The notes under the pieces: model-generated
Databases searched by the model: none
The model's input: only the letters and a program-made list of their open reading frames with translations
Told to the model about the DNA's origin: nothing
Shown here: piece by piece, positions 27,009 through 35,806 of the stretch
Numbering within the stretch: the stretch's first letter is position 1
How the letters are laid out: every line of letters begins with the position of its first letter
Translations under genes and position numbers: made by a program
DNA from: Silanimonas sp044377035
Lineage (GTDB): Bacteria > Pseudomonadota > Gammaproteobacteria > Xanthomonadales > Xanthomonadaceae
Length of the DNA stretch: 64,000 bases
Reading direction: 5' to 3'
NCBI RefSeq assembly: GCF_044377035.1
Contig: NZ_JBILJW010000003.1
Span: forward strand, 1-64,000

Positions 27009-27872
27009 TCAGGACTTCCGCGCGCGGCCGGCCACGGCCACGCCGGCGAGGATCACCGCGCCGCCGGCGAGCATGGCCGGCGTGATCGCCTCGTCCAGCA
27101 GCAGCGCGCCCCAGGCCACGCCGAATACCGGCGCGATGTAGGTGACCATCGTCGCCTTGGTCGAACCGATGCGGGCGATCAGTCCGAAATAGATCAGGTA
27201 GGCGATGCCCGTACAGGCCACGCCGAGGAACACCACGCAGGCCAGCGCCGTCCACGAGGGGAACGCGGCGGGCCATTCGGCCAGCGCCGGACCGAGCAGC
27301 CACAGGCTGGCCAGCAGCTGGCTGCCGAAGGCGAGGCCGAGCGGCGTGACGCCAGCGAAGCCGGTGCGCGCGTAATGCGCGGCGTGGCCGTAGCAGGCCG
27401 TCGCGGCGAGCCCGGCGAGAATCGGCAGGAGGGCCGCGCTGCCGATGTCGTTCAACTTCCCGGCGACGAGCACGCCGACGCCGATGAAGCCGAGTGTCAG
27501 GCCCGCCCACAGCTGGCGCCCGGCGGCGAGGCCGAAGAACAGCGTGCCGATCACCGCGCCCCACAGGGGCGTCGTCGCGTTCAACAGCGCGCCGTAGCCG
27601 GCGCTGAGGTGGATCGTCGCCCAGGTGAGCAGCAGGAAGGGCGCGGCGGTGTTGGTGAACGCCATCAGCGTCATCGCGCCCCAGCGACCGGACAGCGGCG
27701 GCCGTTCGCGACGCCAGCCGAGCAGGGCACCGAGGAAGACGGCAGCGACGGTCACGCGCATCCACGCCAGCGGCGCGGCGCCGAGCTCCGGCCCGGCGAT
27801 GCGCATGAACAGGAACGAGCTGCCCCACAGGCCGGCGAGCAGGACGAGCAGGGCGAGATCGCGGGGACTCAT
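27009..27872 (-). CDS. EamA-family (DMT) transporter
   Basis: 287 residues, ten predicted membrane helices in two EamA halves. It begins MSPRDLALLVLLAGLWGSSFLFMRIAGPELG, the typical EamA start; the second half carries TACYGHAAHYAR and LAFGSQLLASLWLLGPAL, ending ITPAMLAGGAVILAGVAVAGRARK. It is probably an exporter of amino acids or other metabolites; the substrate is unknown. It converges with the diguanylate cyclase and diverges from the zinc-responsive operon, whose Zur-like dyad lies 72 bases from its start. Confidence 0.88.
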   Translation of the reverse strand: MSPRDLALLVLLAGLWGSSFLFMRIAGPELGAAPLAWMRVTVAAVFLGALLGWRRERPPLSGRWGAMTLMAFTNTAAPFLLLTWATIHLSAGYGALLNATTPLWGAVIGTLFFGLAAGRQLWAGLTLGFIGVGVLVAGKLNDIGSAALLPILAGLAATACYGHAAHYARTGFAGVTPLGLAFGSQLLASLWLLGPALAEWPAAFPSWTALACVVFLGVACTGIAYLIYFGLIARIGSTKATMVTYIAPVFGVAWGALLLDEAITPAMLAGGAVILAGVAVAGRARKS

Positions 27873-27943
27873 GGTTTCGCCGGTGTCGGGAGGCCGCGGA
27901 GTATGGCAGCGACGGCGGATTCATCCGGCGCTGAAGCGGGAAC

Positions 27944-27956
27944 GTTATTGTGTAAC
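27944..27956. promoter_or_regulatory. Zur-like operator in front of the zrg operon
   Basis: The 13-mer GTTATTGTGTAAC is a GTTA...TAAC dyad. It fits the gammaproteobacterial Zur core GTTATAnTATAAC at all but two defined positions. It ends 20 bases before the ATG of the ZrgA-like gene, where a repressor would block transcription. The call rests on the motif plus the zinc-related downstream genes. Confidence 0.65.
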
Positions 27957-27976
27957 CCCTTGTTTTGGAGCCTGTC

Positions 27977-28549
27977 ATGACCGTTCGCCCGCTCTGTATC
28001 GCGCTGTTCGCCGCGCTTGCCGTTCCGTCGTTCGTGGCCGCGCAGGCCCAGCATGCCCACGTCCATGGGCAGGCCTTCGTCGATGTGGCGGTGGACGCGG
28101 GCGTTGTCGAGATCAACCTGCGTGCGACCGCCCAGGACCTGGTCGGTTTCGAGCGCGCCGCGGCAACGCCCGCGGAAGAAGCGCAGGTCCAAGCGGCCCG
28201 CAAAGCCGTGCTCGACCACGCGCGCTTGTGGCGCTTCAGCGTCGCGGCCCGCTGCGTGGCCGAAGGGCCGGTTCTGGAGGTGCCGGGGGCCGGTGAGGCG
28301 CACGAGCACGACCACGACCACAGCCACGATCACGATCACGAAGGCCACGACGATCACGTCGCGCATTCGGATTGGACGGTGCGTTACCGCTTCCGTTGCG
28401 CGGCGCCCGAGGCCCTGCGTGCGATCGACAGCGGGATGTTCGCGGTGTTCCCCTCGCTGCAGTCGGCGACCGTGCAGGTGCTCGACGCGACCGGCGCACG
28501 CGAGGAGACCCTGACCGCCTCGGCGAATCGCCTCACGCTGGCGCAATGA
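27977..28549 (+). CDS. ZrgA-like His-rich zinc uptake protein (DUF2796)
   Basis: 190 residues. A signal peptide is followed by HAHVHG (26-31), a DUF2796-type domain (FVDVAVDAGVVEINLRATAQDLVGFE) and a His/Asp-rich run at 109-130 with about ten His, as in other high-affinity zinc proteins. The Vibrio cholerae counterpart ZrgA is part of the ZrgABCDE zinc transporter. Start at the ATG 27977 after ttggag; a TTG at 27965 is rejected. It is the first gene of a six-gene unit behind a Zur-like dyad and overlaps the ATPase by four bases. Confidence 0.88.
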   Translation: MTVRPLCIALFAALAVPSFVAAQAQHAHVHGQAFVDVAVDAGVVEINLRATAQDLVGFERAAATPAEEAQVQAARKAVLDHARLWRFSVAARCVAEGPVLEVPGAGEAHEHDHDHSHDHDHEGHDDHVAHSDWTVRYRFRCAAPEALRAIDSGMFAVFPSLQSATVQVLDATGAREETLTASANRLTLAQ

Positions 28550-29262
28550 GCGAGGTCCTTCGCATCGAGGGGCTGCGCTTCGCTTGGCCCCGCAGTCCGT
28601 GGACCTTGGACGTGCCCTCGCTGGTGCTCGAGGCGGGGGATCGCGTGTTCCTGCACGGCCCGAGCGGCACCGGCAAGAGCACGCTGCTGAACCTGATCGC
28701 CGGCACGCTGCTGCCGCAGGCCGGCGCCGTGCGCGTGGCCGGCGAGGACGTGGCGAAGCGCTCCGGCCCGGCTCGCGATCGGCTGCGCGCCGACCACCTC
28801 GGCATCGTCTTCCAGCAGTTCAACCTGCTGCCCTTCCTGTCCATGGTCGACAACGTCACGCTGCCGTGCCGTTTCTCGAAGCGCCGTCGCGAGCGCGCGT
28901 TGCAGCGCTTCGGCAGCCTCGACGCCGCGGCGCGCCACTACCTCGCGGCGCTGGGCTTGGGCGAGGCGGCGCAGGCCTCGCGCCGCGTCATCGAATTGTC
29001 GGTGGGGCAGCAGCAGCGGGTCGCGGCGGCGCGTGCGCTGATCGGTGGGCCCAGCCTCGTGCTCTGCGACGAACCCACGTCGGCGCTCGACACCCGCAAC
29101 CGCGACCAGTTCATCGACCTGCTGTTCGCCGAGTGCGAGGCCGCCGGCACCGCCCTGCTGTTCGTCAGCCATGACCTCTCGCTGGCTGCGCGCTTCCCGC
29201 GCCAGCAGGCCTTGGGCGAACTCACGGCATCCGGCGTCGAATCCGCGGAGGCCCTGGCATGA
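28546..29262 (+). CDS. ABC transporter ATP-binding protein (Zrg system)
   Basis: 238 residues with Walker A GPSGTGKS (38-45), Q-loop FQQFNLLPFLSMVDNVTLP, signature region LSVGQQQR and Walker B LVLCDEPTSALD. This sequence belongs to the MacB/LolD-like class of ATPases that pair with FtsX-type permeases, and such a permease follows immediately. The ATG overlaps the zrgA-like stop (ATGA), and its own end overlaps the permease start by four bases. It probably energises the DUF2796/DUF3299 zinc system. Confidence 0.92.
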   Translation: MSEVLRIEGLRFAWPRSPWTLDVPSLVLEAGDRVFLHGPSGTGKSTLLNLIAGTLLPQAGAVRVAGEDVAKRSGPARDRLRADHLGIVFQQFNLLPFLSMVDNVTLPCRFSKRRRERALQRFGSLDAAARHYLAALGLGEAAQASRRVIELSVGQQQRVAAARALIGGPSLVLCDEPTSALDTRNRDQFIDLLFAECEAAGTALLFVSHDLSLAARFPRQQALGELTASGVESAEALA

Positions 29263-30521
29263 GCGGCCTGATCGGCTTGGCCTGGGCCAGCCTGAAGAAC
29301 CGCCGCGCTACCGTGCTGCTGACCGTGCTGACGCTCGGCCTCTCGGTGCTGCTTCTGCTCGGCATCGAACGGATCCGCCACGAGGCCCGCGACGCCTTCC
29401 TGCGTTCCGTCGCCGGCACGGATCTGATCGTTGGCGCGCGCGCGCATCCGGTGCAGTTGCTGCTGTATTCGGTGTTCCGCCTCGGCGAGCCCACGGCCAA
29501 CCTGCAGTGGGACACCTACGAGAAGCTCAAGGCGCTGCCGCCGGTGGCCTGGACGGTGCCGATCAGCCTCGGCGATTCGCATCGCGGCTACCGCGTGGTC
29601 GGCACGACGGGCGAGTACTTCGCGCGGATGGGCTTCGGCGAGCGGCGCGGCTTGGAATTCCGCGAAGGCCGCCCCTTCGAGGCCCTGCACGATGCGGTGA
29701 TCGGTGCGGACGTGGCCGACACGCTGGGCTACGCCTCCGGCACGTCCATCGTGCTGGCGCATGGCACGGCGCGGGTGGCCACGCAGGCCCACGATGACCA
29801 GCCCTTCACCGTCGTCGGCGTGCTGGCCCGCACCGGCACCGCCATCGACCAGGGCGTGTTCGTCTCGCTGGAGGCCATCGAGGCCATCCACCTGAACTGG
29901 CGCGGCGGCATGCCGATTGGCCGCGCGCGGGTCGATGCCACGGCCATCCCGATGGAGCGCCTGCAGCCGAAGAGCATCACGGCTGCCTTTGTCGGGCTGG
30001 AATCGCGCACCGCCACCTTCCAGGTGCAGCGCGTGGTGAACGAGTACCGCGCCGAGCCGCTGACGGCGATCCTGCCCGGCGTCGCGCTGACCCAGCTCTG
30101 GGCGCTGATGGGCGGCGTGGAGCGCGCGCTGCTCGTCGCCGCGGGCGCCGCCGTGCTCGCCGCGCTGATGGTGCTGCTCACGACGATCCTCGCCACGCTC
30201 AATGAGCGGCGGCGGGAGATGGCTCTGCTGCGCGCCGTCGGTGCCGGGCCGCGGCACGTGTTCGGCCTGCTGCTGGCCGAGGCGGCCCTGCTGACCGGGG
30301 CCGGGCTGGCCTTGGGCGTGATCCTGCTGGAAGGGGCCCTGTGGCTGCTCGGGCCCTGGCTGGAGGCGCGCTTCGGGGTGTTCCTGTCGCCCGGCCTGCC
30401 CTCGATCCGTGAAGCCGTCGTGCTCGGCGGCATCTGGGCGGGCGGTATCCTTCTGGGCCTGTTCCCGGCGGCCGTGGCCTACCTGCGCTCCCTGCAGGAC
30501 GGCGTGGCCGTCGATCGATGA
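29259..30521 (+). CDS. ABC transporter permease, FtsX/MacB type (Zrg system)
   Basis: 420 residues: one N-terminal membrane helix (about 18-36), a long periplasmic MacB-like domain (~40-275) and three C-terminal helices including LLTTILATLNERRREMALLRAVGAGPRHVFGLLLAEA, the standard FtsX-domain coupling region. Such permeases act by mechanotransmission rather than direct substrate passage, so the system may pass force or release zinc from periplasmic or outer-membrane carriers. It is in the same overlap-linked operon as the zrgA-like gene. Confidence 0.9.
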   Translation: MSGLIGLAWASLKNRRATVLLTVLTLGLSVLLLLGIERIRHEARDAFLRSVAGTDLIVGARAHPVQLLLYSVFRLGEPTANLQWDTYEKLKALPPVAWTVPISLGDSHRGYRVVGTTGEYFARMGFGERRGLEFREGRPFEALHDAVIGADVADTLGYASGTSIVLAHGTARVATQAHDDQPFTVVGVLARTGTAIDQGVFVSLEAIEAIHLNWRGGMPIGRARVDATAIPMERLQPKSITAAFVGLESRTATFQVQRVVNEYRAEPLTAILPGVALTQLWALMGGVERALLVAAGAAVLAALMVLLTTILATLNERRREMALLRAVGAGPRHVFGLLLAEAALLTGAGLALGVILLEGALWLLGPWLEARFGVFLSPGLPSIREAVVLGGIWAGGILLGLFPAAVAYLRSLQDGVAVDR

Positions 30522-30538
30522 CTTCCGAGGTGTTGCCG

Positions 30539-31093
30539 ATGTCGATGCGTTTCTCCCGCCTTTTCGCCGCTGCCGCCGTGTGCGCCGCGCTGCTCGCGCC
30601 CGCGTACCTCGCCGCGCAGGAGCCCGAGATCGGGGCGCGCCCGGCCACCGACGGCCTGCCGAAGAGCGATGCCCGCGAGATCGACTGGCTGGAGCTGCTG
30701 CCGCCCGAAGACCTGAAGGCCCTCGAGGAGATGCCCGAGGTCGACCACGAGGGCCAGATGCAGATGCCGCAGGCGATGAGCAGCACGAAGACGGTCGCGG
30801 CGATGGATGGGGTGAAGGGCAAGGTGCCGGGCTACCTCGTGCCGATCGCCTTCGACGACCAGCAGCGCGTCACCGAGATGTTCCTCGTGCCGTACTTCGG
30901 CGCCTGCGTGCACGTGCCGCCGCCGCCGCCGAACCAGCTCATCTACATCAAGCCGAAGAACCCCGTCGAGCTCGGCAACCTGTGGGACGCCTACTGGGTG
31001 CATGGCACCGTGCGCGCCTCGCTGGTCGAGAACGCGATGGCGACGTCGGCGTATGCGCTGGAACTCGATCGTCTCGAGCTGATCGAGGAGTAA
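30539..31093 (+). CDS. DUF3299 periplasmic protein of the Zrg zinc system
   Basis: 184 residues from the ATG at 30539, which follows gagg; an earlier ATG at 30518 overlaps the permease stop and is also possible. A signal peptide (RLFAAAAVCAALLAPAYLAA) is followed by IDWLELLPPEDLKALEEM and the family mark FGACVHVPPPPPNQLIYI. DUF3299 proteins regularly accompany the DUF2796 protein and this ABC pair. The molecular role is unknown; the conserved Cys-x-His before the Pro run could bind metal. Confidence 0.85.
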   Translation: MSMRFSRLFAAAAVCAALLAPAYLAAQEPEIGARPATDGLPKSDAREIDWLELLPPEDLKALEEMPEVDHEGQMQMPQAMSSTKTVAAMDGVKGKVPGYLVPIAFDDQQRVTEMFLVPYFGACVHVPPPPPNQLIYIKPKNPVELGNLWDAYWVHGTVRASLVENAMATSAYALELDRLELIEE

Positions 31094-31097
31094 TGGG

Positions 31098-31913
31098 ATG
31101 AGGGTGGCGCTCCGCCTCTTCGCGGTGCTCGCCTTCGGGTTGGCCGCCGCCGCGGGCGCCACCGCCCCGGCGACGAGCGGTGGTGCGATGCCCGGGCCCC
31201 TTGTTCGCGTCTGTTACAACGACCAGCTGGGCCCGCCGGACGGCGGGCATTTCTCCCTGCAACTGATGCGGGCCGTCGTGGCGGCCGAGCCGGCCTTGCG
31301 CTTCGAACTGCAGCCGTTGCCTTGGGTGCGTTGCCTCATCCTCGCATCGCGCGGCGACGCGGACGCGATTCTCGGGGCGAGCTTCACGCCAGAGCGCGCG
31401 CTGGATCTCGTCTATCCCCGCGATGCGCAGGGCCGTGCTGATGAATCGCGACGCCTGTTCGCCCAGGGCTACCGCCTGCTTCGGCGGCAGGGCGACGCCT
31501 TGGACACCGACGGCCAGCGCTTCATCCATCTCGTCGGCCCGATCGGCGTCGAGCGCGGCCACAGTGCGGCATCGATCGCGCGGGCCGGCGGTGCCGACAC
31601 CGACGACAACCATCCGGACGTGACGGCGATGCTGGCCAAGCTCCGCAACGGCCGCCTCGGCGGTGCGCTGGTGGCCGAGCCGCAATACGCCTCGCTGCGC
31701 GGTCGGCCGGGCGCGCTCGATGGCCTCGAAGCCACGCCGACGGTGCTCCAGCCGCGAGGCTACTACCTCGTGTTCTCCGCGGCGTTCGCCCAACGCGAAC
31801 CGATCCTCGTCGAGCAGCTCTGGAACGAAGCGGCGCGCCAGCGCGATACCCCGCGCATCCGCGAGGAGACCGCGCTCCAGCAGGGCTCGAGCACCTTGGG
31901 TGATCCACCATGA
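31098..31913 (+). CDS. Solute-binding-like periplasmic protein (SBP_bac_3-type)
   Basis: 271 residues with a signal peptide (ALRLFAVLAFGLAAAAGATAPA) and the outline of a family 3 solute-binding protein: VRVCYNDQLGPPDGG at the mature N-terminus, PWVRCLILASRGDADAILGASFTPERA in the first lobe and KLRNGRLGGALVAEP in the second. The match is by pattern, and the ligand is not known. It follows DUF3299 by four bases and overlaps the next gene by four, so it is co-transcribed with the zinc genes; it may be an accessory of that system or an unrelated rider. Confidence 0.65.
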   Translation: MRVALRLFAVLAFGLAAAAGATAPATSGGAMPGPLVRVCYNDQLGPPDGGHFSLQLMRAVVAAEPALRFELQPLPWVRCLILASRGDADAILGASFTPERALDLVYPRDAQGRADESRRLFAQGYRLLRRQGDALDTDGQRFIHLVGPIGVERGHSAASIARAGGADTDDNHPDVTAMLAKLRNGRLGGALVAEPQYASLRGRPGALDGLEATPTVLQPRGYYLVFSAAFAQREPILVEQLWNEAARQRDTPRIREETALQQGSSTLGDPP

Positions 31914-32380
31914 GCGCGACGCATTCGCGGCGTATCGGATGTCGCCCGGCGAGGGCACTGCTGTGGGCTGCGCTGCTCGGGATGGCCGTCCCGGCTGCGG
32001 CCTGCGAGCTTGATGGCCTCTCGCATGGCTACGGTCCCATGTCGGCATTGTTCGCCGGCGCACACCGCTACCAGAGCCTCAACGGCCTCGAGGACGAGGA
32101 ATCGCCGCCGGAGCCGCCGCCGGAAACTCCGCCGCCGGAGCCCGCGGACGAGGCAACGGCCAGCGCCGACGCGTCATCTCCTCCGCCCACACCCGCGCGC
32201 AGTTTCGTGGCGTGGGCAAGGGCGAAGCCCAAGGCCCCGGGTGCGGCCGAGGCGCCCGCCGCGTGGGTGCCGCGAGGAACATCGCCTTCAGCCGATCCGT
32301 CGAGCGCTGCGCCAGAGGGCGCCGAGCCCGAGCGCGGCGAACAGGAGCAGCGCCGCCCAGGCGGCGGGCCGCTGCCGTAG
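31910..32380 (+). CDS. Unknown secreted protein at the end of the zrg operon
   Basis: 156 residues. A signal-like segment (ALLWAALLGMAVPAAA) is followed by CELDGLSHGYGPMSALFAGAHRYQSL, which looks like the folded or conserved part, and then a long Pro/Glu/Ala-rich tail with no visible domain. I do not recognise the family. The ATG overlaps the preceding stop (ATGA). The last 93 bases overlap the 3' end of the convergent permease gene, so the low-complexity tail may be partly an accident of missing stops. The mature N-terminal Cys could be a lipid site, but no clear lipobox is seen. Confidence 0.55.
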   Translation: MSATHSRRIGCRPARALLWAALLGMAVPAAACELDGLSHGYGPMSALFAGAHRYQSLNGLEDEESPPEPPPETPPPEPADEATASADASSPPPTPARSFVAWARAKPKAPGAAEAPAAWVPRGTSPSADPSSAAPEGAEPERGEQEQRRPGGGPLP

Positions 32381-33637
32381 TTCGCGCACGCTGGGTTTGG
32401 GCGTCGGCAGGGCCGCGATGTCCGTCGCGCCGATCAGCCGCTCCTCGAACACGAACGGATAGAACGCGACGCGCAGTTCGTCGTGGAAGCGGCGTGCCGC
32501 CCGTTGTCGCGCCGCGTCGCCCTCGATGCCCTGGTCGCTGAGGCCGTCGAACAGGTTCTGCAGCGCAACCGTCGGCAGCAGCCATCCGAGTGCATCGCGC
32601 GCGCGCTGGCGATCGCGCTTCGCGGCCCTTGCGTCGATGAGCAAGGGCTCGACGCGCCAATCGGCCACCGCGTGGAAGGCGAAGTACCACTTCCAATGGA
32701 AACGTCCGGTCACCGGCGGCGTGCCGCGCCACTCGGGGTGGTGGGCGAAGAAGGCCTCGAAGGTCTCGTCCTTCGGTCGGTCCCAGGCCCCGTTGACCGC
32801 GTCGCGGTGGGCGAGGGCGATGGCGCTTCCGGGCACCGCCGGTGCCAGTCGATCGAGCACGAGGCCGCCGAGCGCGGGCAGCACGAGCGCGGCGAGTGCC
32901 CACAGCGCGACGAGGCGCGCCGCCACGGCGTCGCTGCCACCGCGCAGGCGCAGCGCGAGCGCGGCGCAGAGGCCGATCCAGCCGAGCGCGTAGAGCGTGG
33001 CACCGCCCATCACGCCGAGGCTAAAGGCCAGGGAGGCATCCATCGCCAGCAGCGCGACGAGGATCGGCCCCAGCACCGGCACGAGCACGACCAGGCTGCG
33101 CACCACCACGCGCTTCAACCAGAAGGACCGGGGTGACGCGACGAGCGCCGCAAGCAGGCCATCGCGCCGCGCTTCGCGTTCTTCCGCGGCCAACGGCGCG
33201 AACACCGCCACCGCGAGCAAGGGCAACAGCACGGCCACGACGAAGGCGGCGTCGAAGGTGCCAGCGGCTCGCGCGGCAGGATTGCCGCCGGTGCCATCGT
33301 GCACTTGGCCTTGCAGGCCCAGCAGGCGGAGGCGCTGCACGGCAGGTTGGGCGAGGGTGTCGCCGAGGTTGAACCAGGCGCCGGGCGTGACCGGGTGCGG
33401 CACGGCGAACAGGGTGCCGTAGCCGAACAGGCCTGCATCAAGCGGTGCGTCGCTCGCCTTGGCGCGGGCATCGTCCAGCGCCCGGGCATCGAAGGCCAAG
33501 GCCTCGTGCATCGTCGCGTCGACGTGGCGGACCTGCGCAATGCCCGCCAGCAGCGCCAGCGTGGTGACCAAGGCTGCGGCGAGGGCCGCGGCGATGAGCA
33601 GGGGCGAACGCAGCAGCAGTCGCAATTCCAGGTTCAT
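32288..33637 (-). CDS. ABC-2 type permease, DUF3526-like (module 1, subunit B)
   Basis: 449 residues from the ATG at 33637. One N-terminal membrane helix is followed by a ~120-residue extracytoplasmic region, then a block of about five helices (from AAFVVAVLLPLLAVAVFAPLAAEE), a second long soluble loop (~270-400) and a final helix. EEREARRDGLLAALVASPRS resembles the cytosolic coupling loop of ABC-2 permeases. Paralogous to the product of 38592-39953. The frame runs open further upstream, but that part is a shadow of the next permease. It overlaps that gene's stop by four bases. Confidence 0.82.
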   Translation of the reverse strand: MNLELRLLLRSPLLIAAALAAALVTTLALLAGIAQVRHVDATMHEALAFDARALDDARAKASDAPLDAGLFGYGTLFAVPHPVTPGAWFNLGDTLAQPAVQRLRLLGLQGQVHDGTGGNPAARAAGTFDAAFVVAVLLPLLAVAVFAPLAAEEREARRDGLLAALVASPRSFWLKRVVVRSLVVLVPVLGPILVALLAMDASLAFSLGVMGGATLYALGWIGLCAALALRLRGGSDAVAARLVALWALAALVLPALGGLVLDRLAPAVPGSAIALAHRDAVNGAWDRPKDETFEAFFAHHPEWRGTPPVTGRFHWKWYFAFHAVADWRVEPLLIDARAAKRDRQRARDALGWLLPTVALQNLFDGLSDQGIEGDAARQRAARRFHDELRVAFYPFVFEERLIGATDIAALPTPKPSVRELRQRPAAWAALLLFAALGLGALWRSARRIG

Positions 33638-35058
33638 GCGCGACGCTCCAGTCCACGCCCGAGCCACCCCAGGGCCACGAGTCCGAGCAGCAGCCAGGCG
33701 CCGACCGGCGCCACGGTCGCGGCCAGCGAGGGCGCTGCTCTGCGGAGCGCGGGCAGCGCGATGTCGGCGCGGGGGATGTCGGCCCATTGCGAGGCGTCGA
33801 GCTTCTGGTCGCGATCGTTCAATGCGGCGATGCGGGTGGCGTGCAGCTGGTTCAGGGCCTGTACCGTGGCGAAGCGGCGGCGCTCGGCCTGGTCGAGGAA
33901 ATCGCGGTGATGCGCGAGGTCGGTGCCGGCGAAAGCCTGCGACAGCGAGCGGATCGCCAGCGTCGGGACGATCCAGCCGAACGCGGACGCGCGGTCTGCC
34001 TGGGCCTGCCACGCGTCGCGCTGGCGATCGACCTCCGCGGCGATGGCCGCCGTCGTCAGGCGTTCGCCTTCGAGCATCACCAGGCCGCCGAAGTTCACCG
34101 GCAGGTCCTCCACGCGGGAGACGCCGTACTCGTCGAGCACGCGCTGGCGGAACGCGGCGAAGTGCGCGCTGTTGGGGTCGTGCGCGTCGCCGATCTTGGC
34201 GAGGGCCATGGCGATGCGCTGCTCGACCTCGGCCTGCGTCGGTGCGGGCACGCTGAGCTCGGCCCAGCTTGCGACCGCGCGCGGTGCGACGGCCACCAGC
34301 GCGAACCACGCGACGACGCCAGCGAGCAGGGCGCCCAAGACGCTGCGCGCGAGGGAGGACACGAGCACCGTGCCGAGGGCGGCCAGCCCCAGCACGGCGG
34401 TGAAGCTGGCACCGAGGCCGGCCGCTCGCGCGGCCAGTGCAGGCTGCGTCGTGGCCGCCCACAGCAGCGCGAGGAAGGCGGGCAGCGCCATCAGTAGTCC
34501 GAAAGCCCACAGAGCCGCGGCCTTGCCGAACAACAGTTCAGCGCCGCGCGCGCCGCCGATTAGGCTGGTCGCGAGTACGCCGCTCTGGCGTTCGCCGGCC
34601 AGCGATGCGGCCCCGGCCAGCAGCATCAGCAGGGGCAGCCATTGCTGCACGACCAAGGAGGGCGAGAGATCACCCAGCCTGAGCAGGCCACCGGAGAGGG
34701 CGGCGTCGCTGAAGTTGGCGGTGTTCTGCCGATGCCCTTCGAGGAACACGCTGCGGCCGACCTGCGATTCGATGCCCCAGTCGATGCGCGACAGCGGGCC
34801 CGGCGTCTTGAAGACGAAGTCACCGGCGTGCACGACGCGATGCGGATGCCGGTCGGGTTGCGCGTTCCAGTCGCGATCGGCGCGGGCAGCGTAATCGCCC
34901 TGCCGCTCCGCGGTCTGCCCTTCGCGCACCAGCCCGAGCCCCAGCGACAGCAGCAGGAGGCTGGCACCGAGCAGGCCCAGCGTGCGAGCCAGCCGTTCGC
35001 GCAGCAGCCGGCGCAGTTCATTGCCGGCGATCGACGCCGCGCGGTGCAGCGCGCTCAT
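33634..35058 (-). CDS. ABC-2 type permease, DUF3526-like (module 1, subunit A)
   Basis: 474 residues. Helix at ~27-45, then an extracytoplasmic loop with HPHRVVHAG (His73, His77), the stretch VFKTPGPLS and VGRSVFLEGHRQN (His109), then a helix bundle with ASLAGERQSGVLATSLIGGARG, as in ABC-2 permeases. A second large soluble loop precedes the last helix. The HxxxH...VFLEGH pattern is kept in the paralogue at 39950-41338, pointing to a shared ligand, possibly a metal. It overlaps the ATPase and the partner permease by four bases each. Confidence 0.82.
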   Translation of the reverse strand: MSALHRAASIAGNELRRLLRERLARTLGLLGASLLLLSLGLGLVREGQTAERQGDYAARADRDWNAQPDRHPHRVVHAGDFVFKTPGPLSRIDWGIESQVGRSVFLEGHRQNTANFSDAALSGGLLRLGDLSPSLVVQQWLPLLMLLAGAASLAGERQSGVLATSLIGGARGAELLFGKAAALWAFGLLMALPAFLALLWAATTQPALAARAAGLGASFTAVLGLAALGTVLVSSLARSVLGALLAGVVAWFALVAVAPRAVASWAELSVPAPTQAEVEQRIAMALAKIGDAHDPNSAHFAAFRQRVLDEYGVSRVEDLPVNFGGLVMLEGERLTTAAIAAEVDRQRDAWQAQADRASAFGWIVPTLAIRSLSQAFAGTDLAHHRDFLDQAERRRFATVQALNQLHATRIAALNDRDQKLDASQWADIPRADIALPALRRAAPSLAATVAPVGAWLLLGLVALGWLGRGLERRA

Positions 35059-35804
35059 GGCGTGAGGTCCGCCCGGCGCGCGTAGAGGGTGCGCAGGGCC
35101 GCGGCATCGGCCCCGAGCGCGGCAAGGTCCGAGCCCTCGCGCAGCACCCGCCCTTTCGCCAGGAAGACGTAGCGATCGGCGATGGCGCTCGTGGCTTCGA
35201 GGTCATGGCTGACCATCAGGATCGCCCGCCCGGCATCGCGCAGCCGCGAGAGCAGGGCGGCCAGTTGGTCGGTGGCTTCCGGGTCGAGGCCCGAGGCCGG
35301 TTCGTCGAGCAGCAGCAGCGGCGCTTCGCGCAGCAGGGCCAGCGCGATCAGCAGCTTCTGCCGCATGCCTTTCGAGTAGAGCGCCGCGCGCTTGCGCCAC
35401 GCGGCTTCCGGCAGATCGACCTCCCGCAGGGCGAGGGCGAGCCCCGCCTCGTCCGGGCGCCGGCCGGCGAGACCGAGCAGGTAACGGAGATTCTCCAACC
35501 CGTCGAGGTGCGGGTAGACCGCGACGTTCTCCGGCACGTAGGCGAGCATCGCGCGGGCGGCCACCGGATCGACCGACGGGGCGAGGCCGAACACGCTGAC
35601 CTGGCCCGACTGCGGGGGCAGCAGGCCCAGCAACACCTTCAGCAGGGTCGACTTGCCGGCGCCATTGCCGCCGAGCACGGCCAGCAGTTCGCCGGCCTGC
35701 AGGCGCAAGGACACGTCCTGCAGGACGGGCTCGCCGCCGTAGCCGGCGACGAGGCCACGCACGTCGAGTGCCGGTGGGCGAGGCATCAGGTCGATCACCG
35801 CCAT
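35055..35804 (-). CDS. ABC transporter ATP-binding protein (module 1)
   Basis: 249 residues: Walker A GGNGAGKS (45-52), signature YSKGMRQK (143-150) in place of LSGGQ, Walker B LLLLDEP (163-169) and switch His200. The SKGMxQ signature is common in ABC-2 exporter ATPases such as NosF and CcmA-like groups. Start at the ATG 35804, two bases after the TonB receptor stop; the frame runs further upstream but only as a shadow of that receptor. Paralogous to 37900-38595. Confidence 0.9.
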   Translation of the reverse strand: MAVIDLMPRPPALDVRGLVAGYGGEPVLQDVSLRLQAGELLAVLGGNGAGKSTLLKVLLGLLPPQSGQVSVFGLAPSVDPVAARAMLAYVPENVAVYPHLDGLENLRYLLGLAGRRPDEAGLALALREVDLPEAAWRKRAALYSKGMRQKLLIALALLREAPLLLLDEPASGLDPEATDQLAALLSRLRDAGRAILMVSHDLEATSAIADRYVFLAKGRVLREGSDLAALGADAAALRTLYARRADLTP

Positions 35805-35806
35805 GC

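Noticed and set aside
32288..34510. Apparent 740-residue fusion extending permease B1 upstream
   Set aside because: Only the last 449 residues look like a membrane protein; the rest is an out-of-frame shadow of permease A1.
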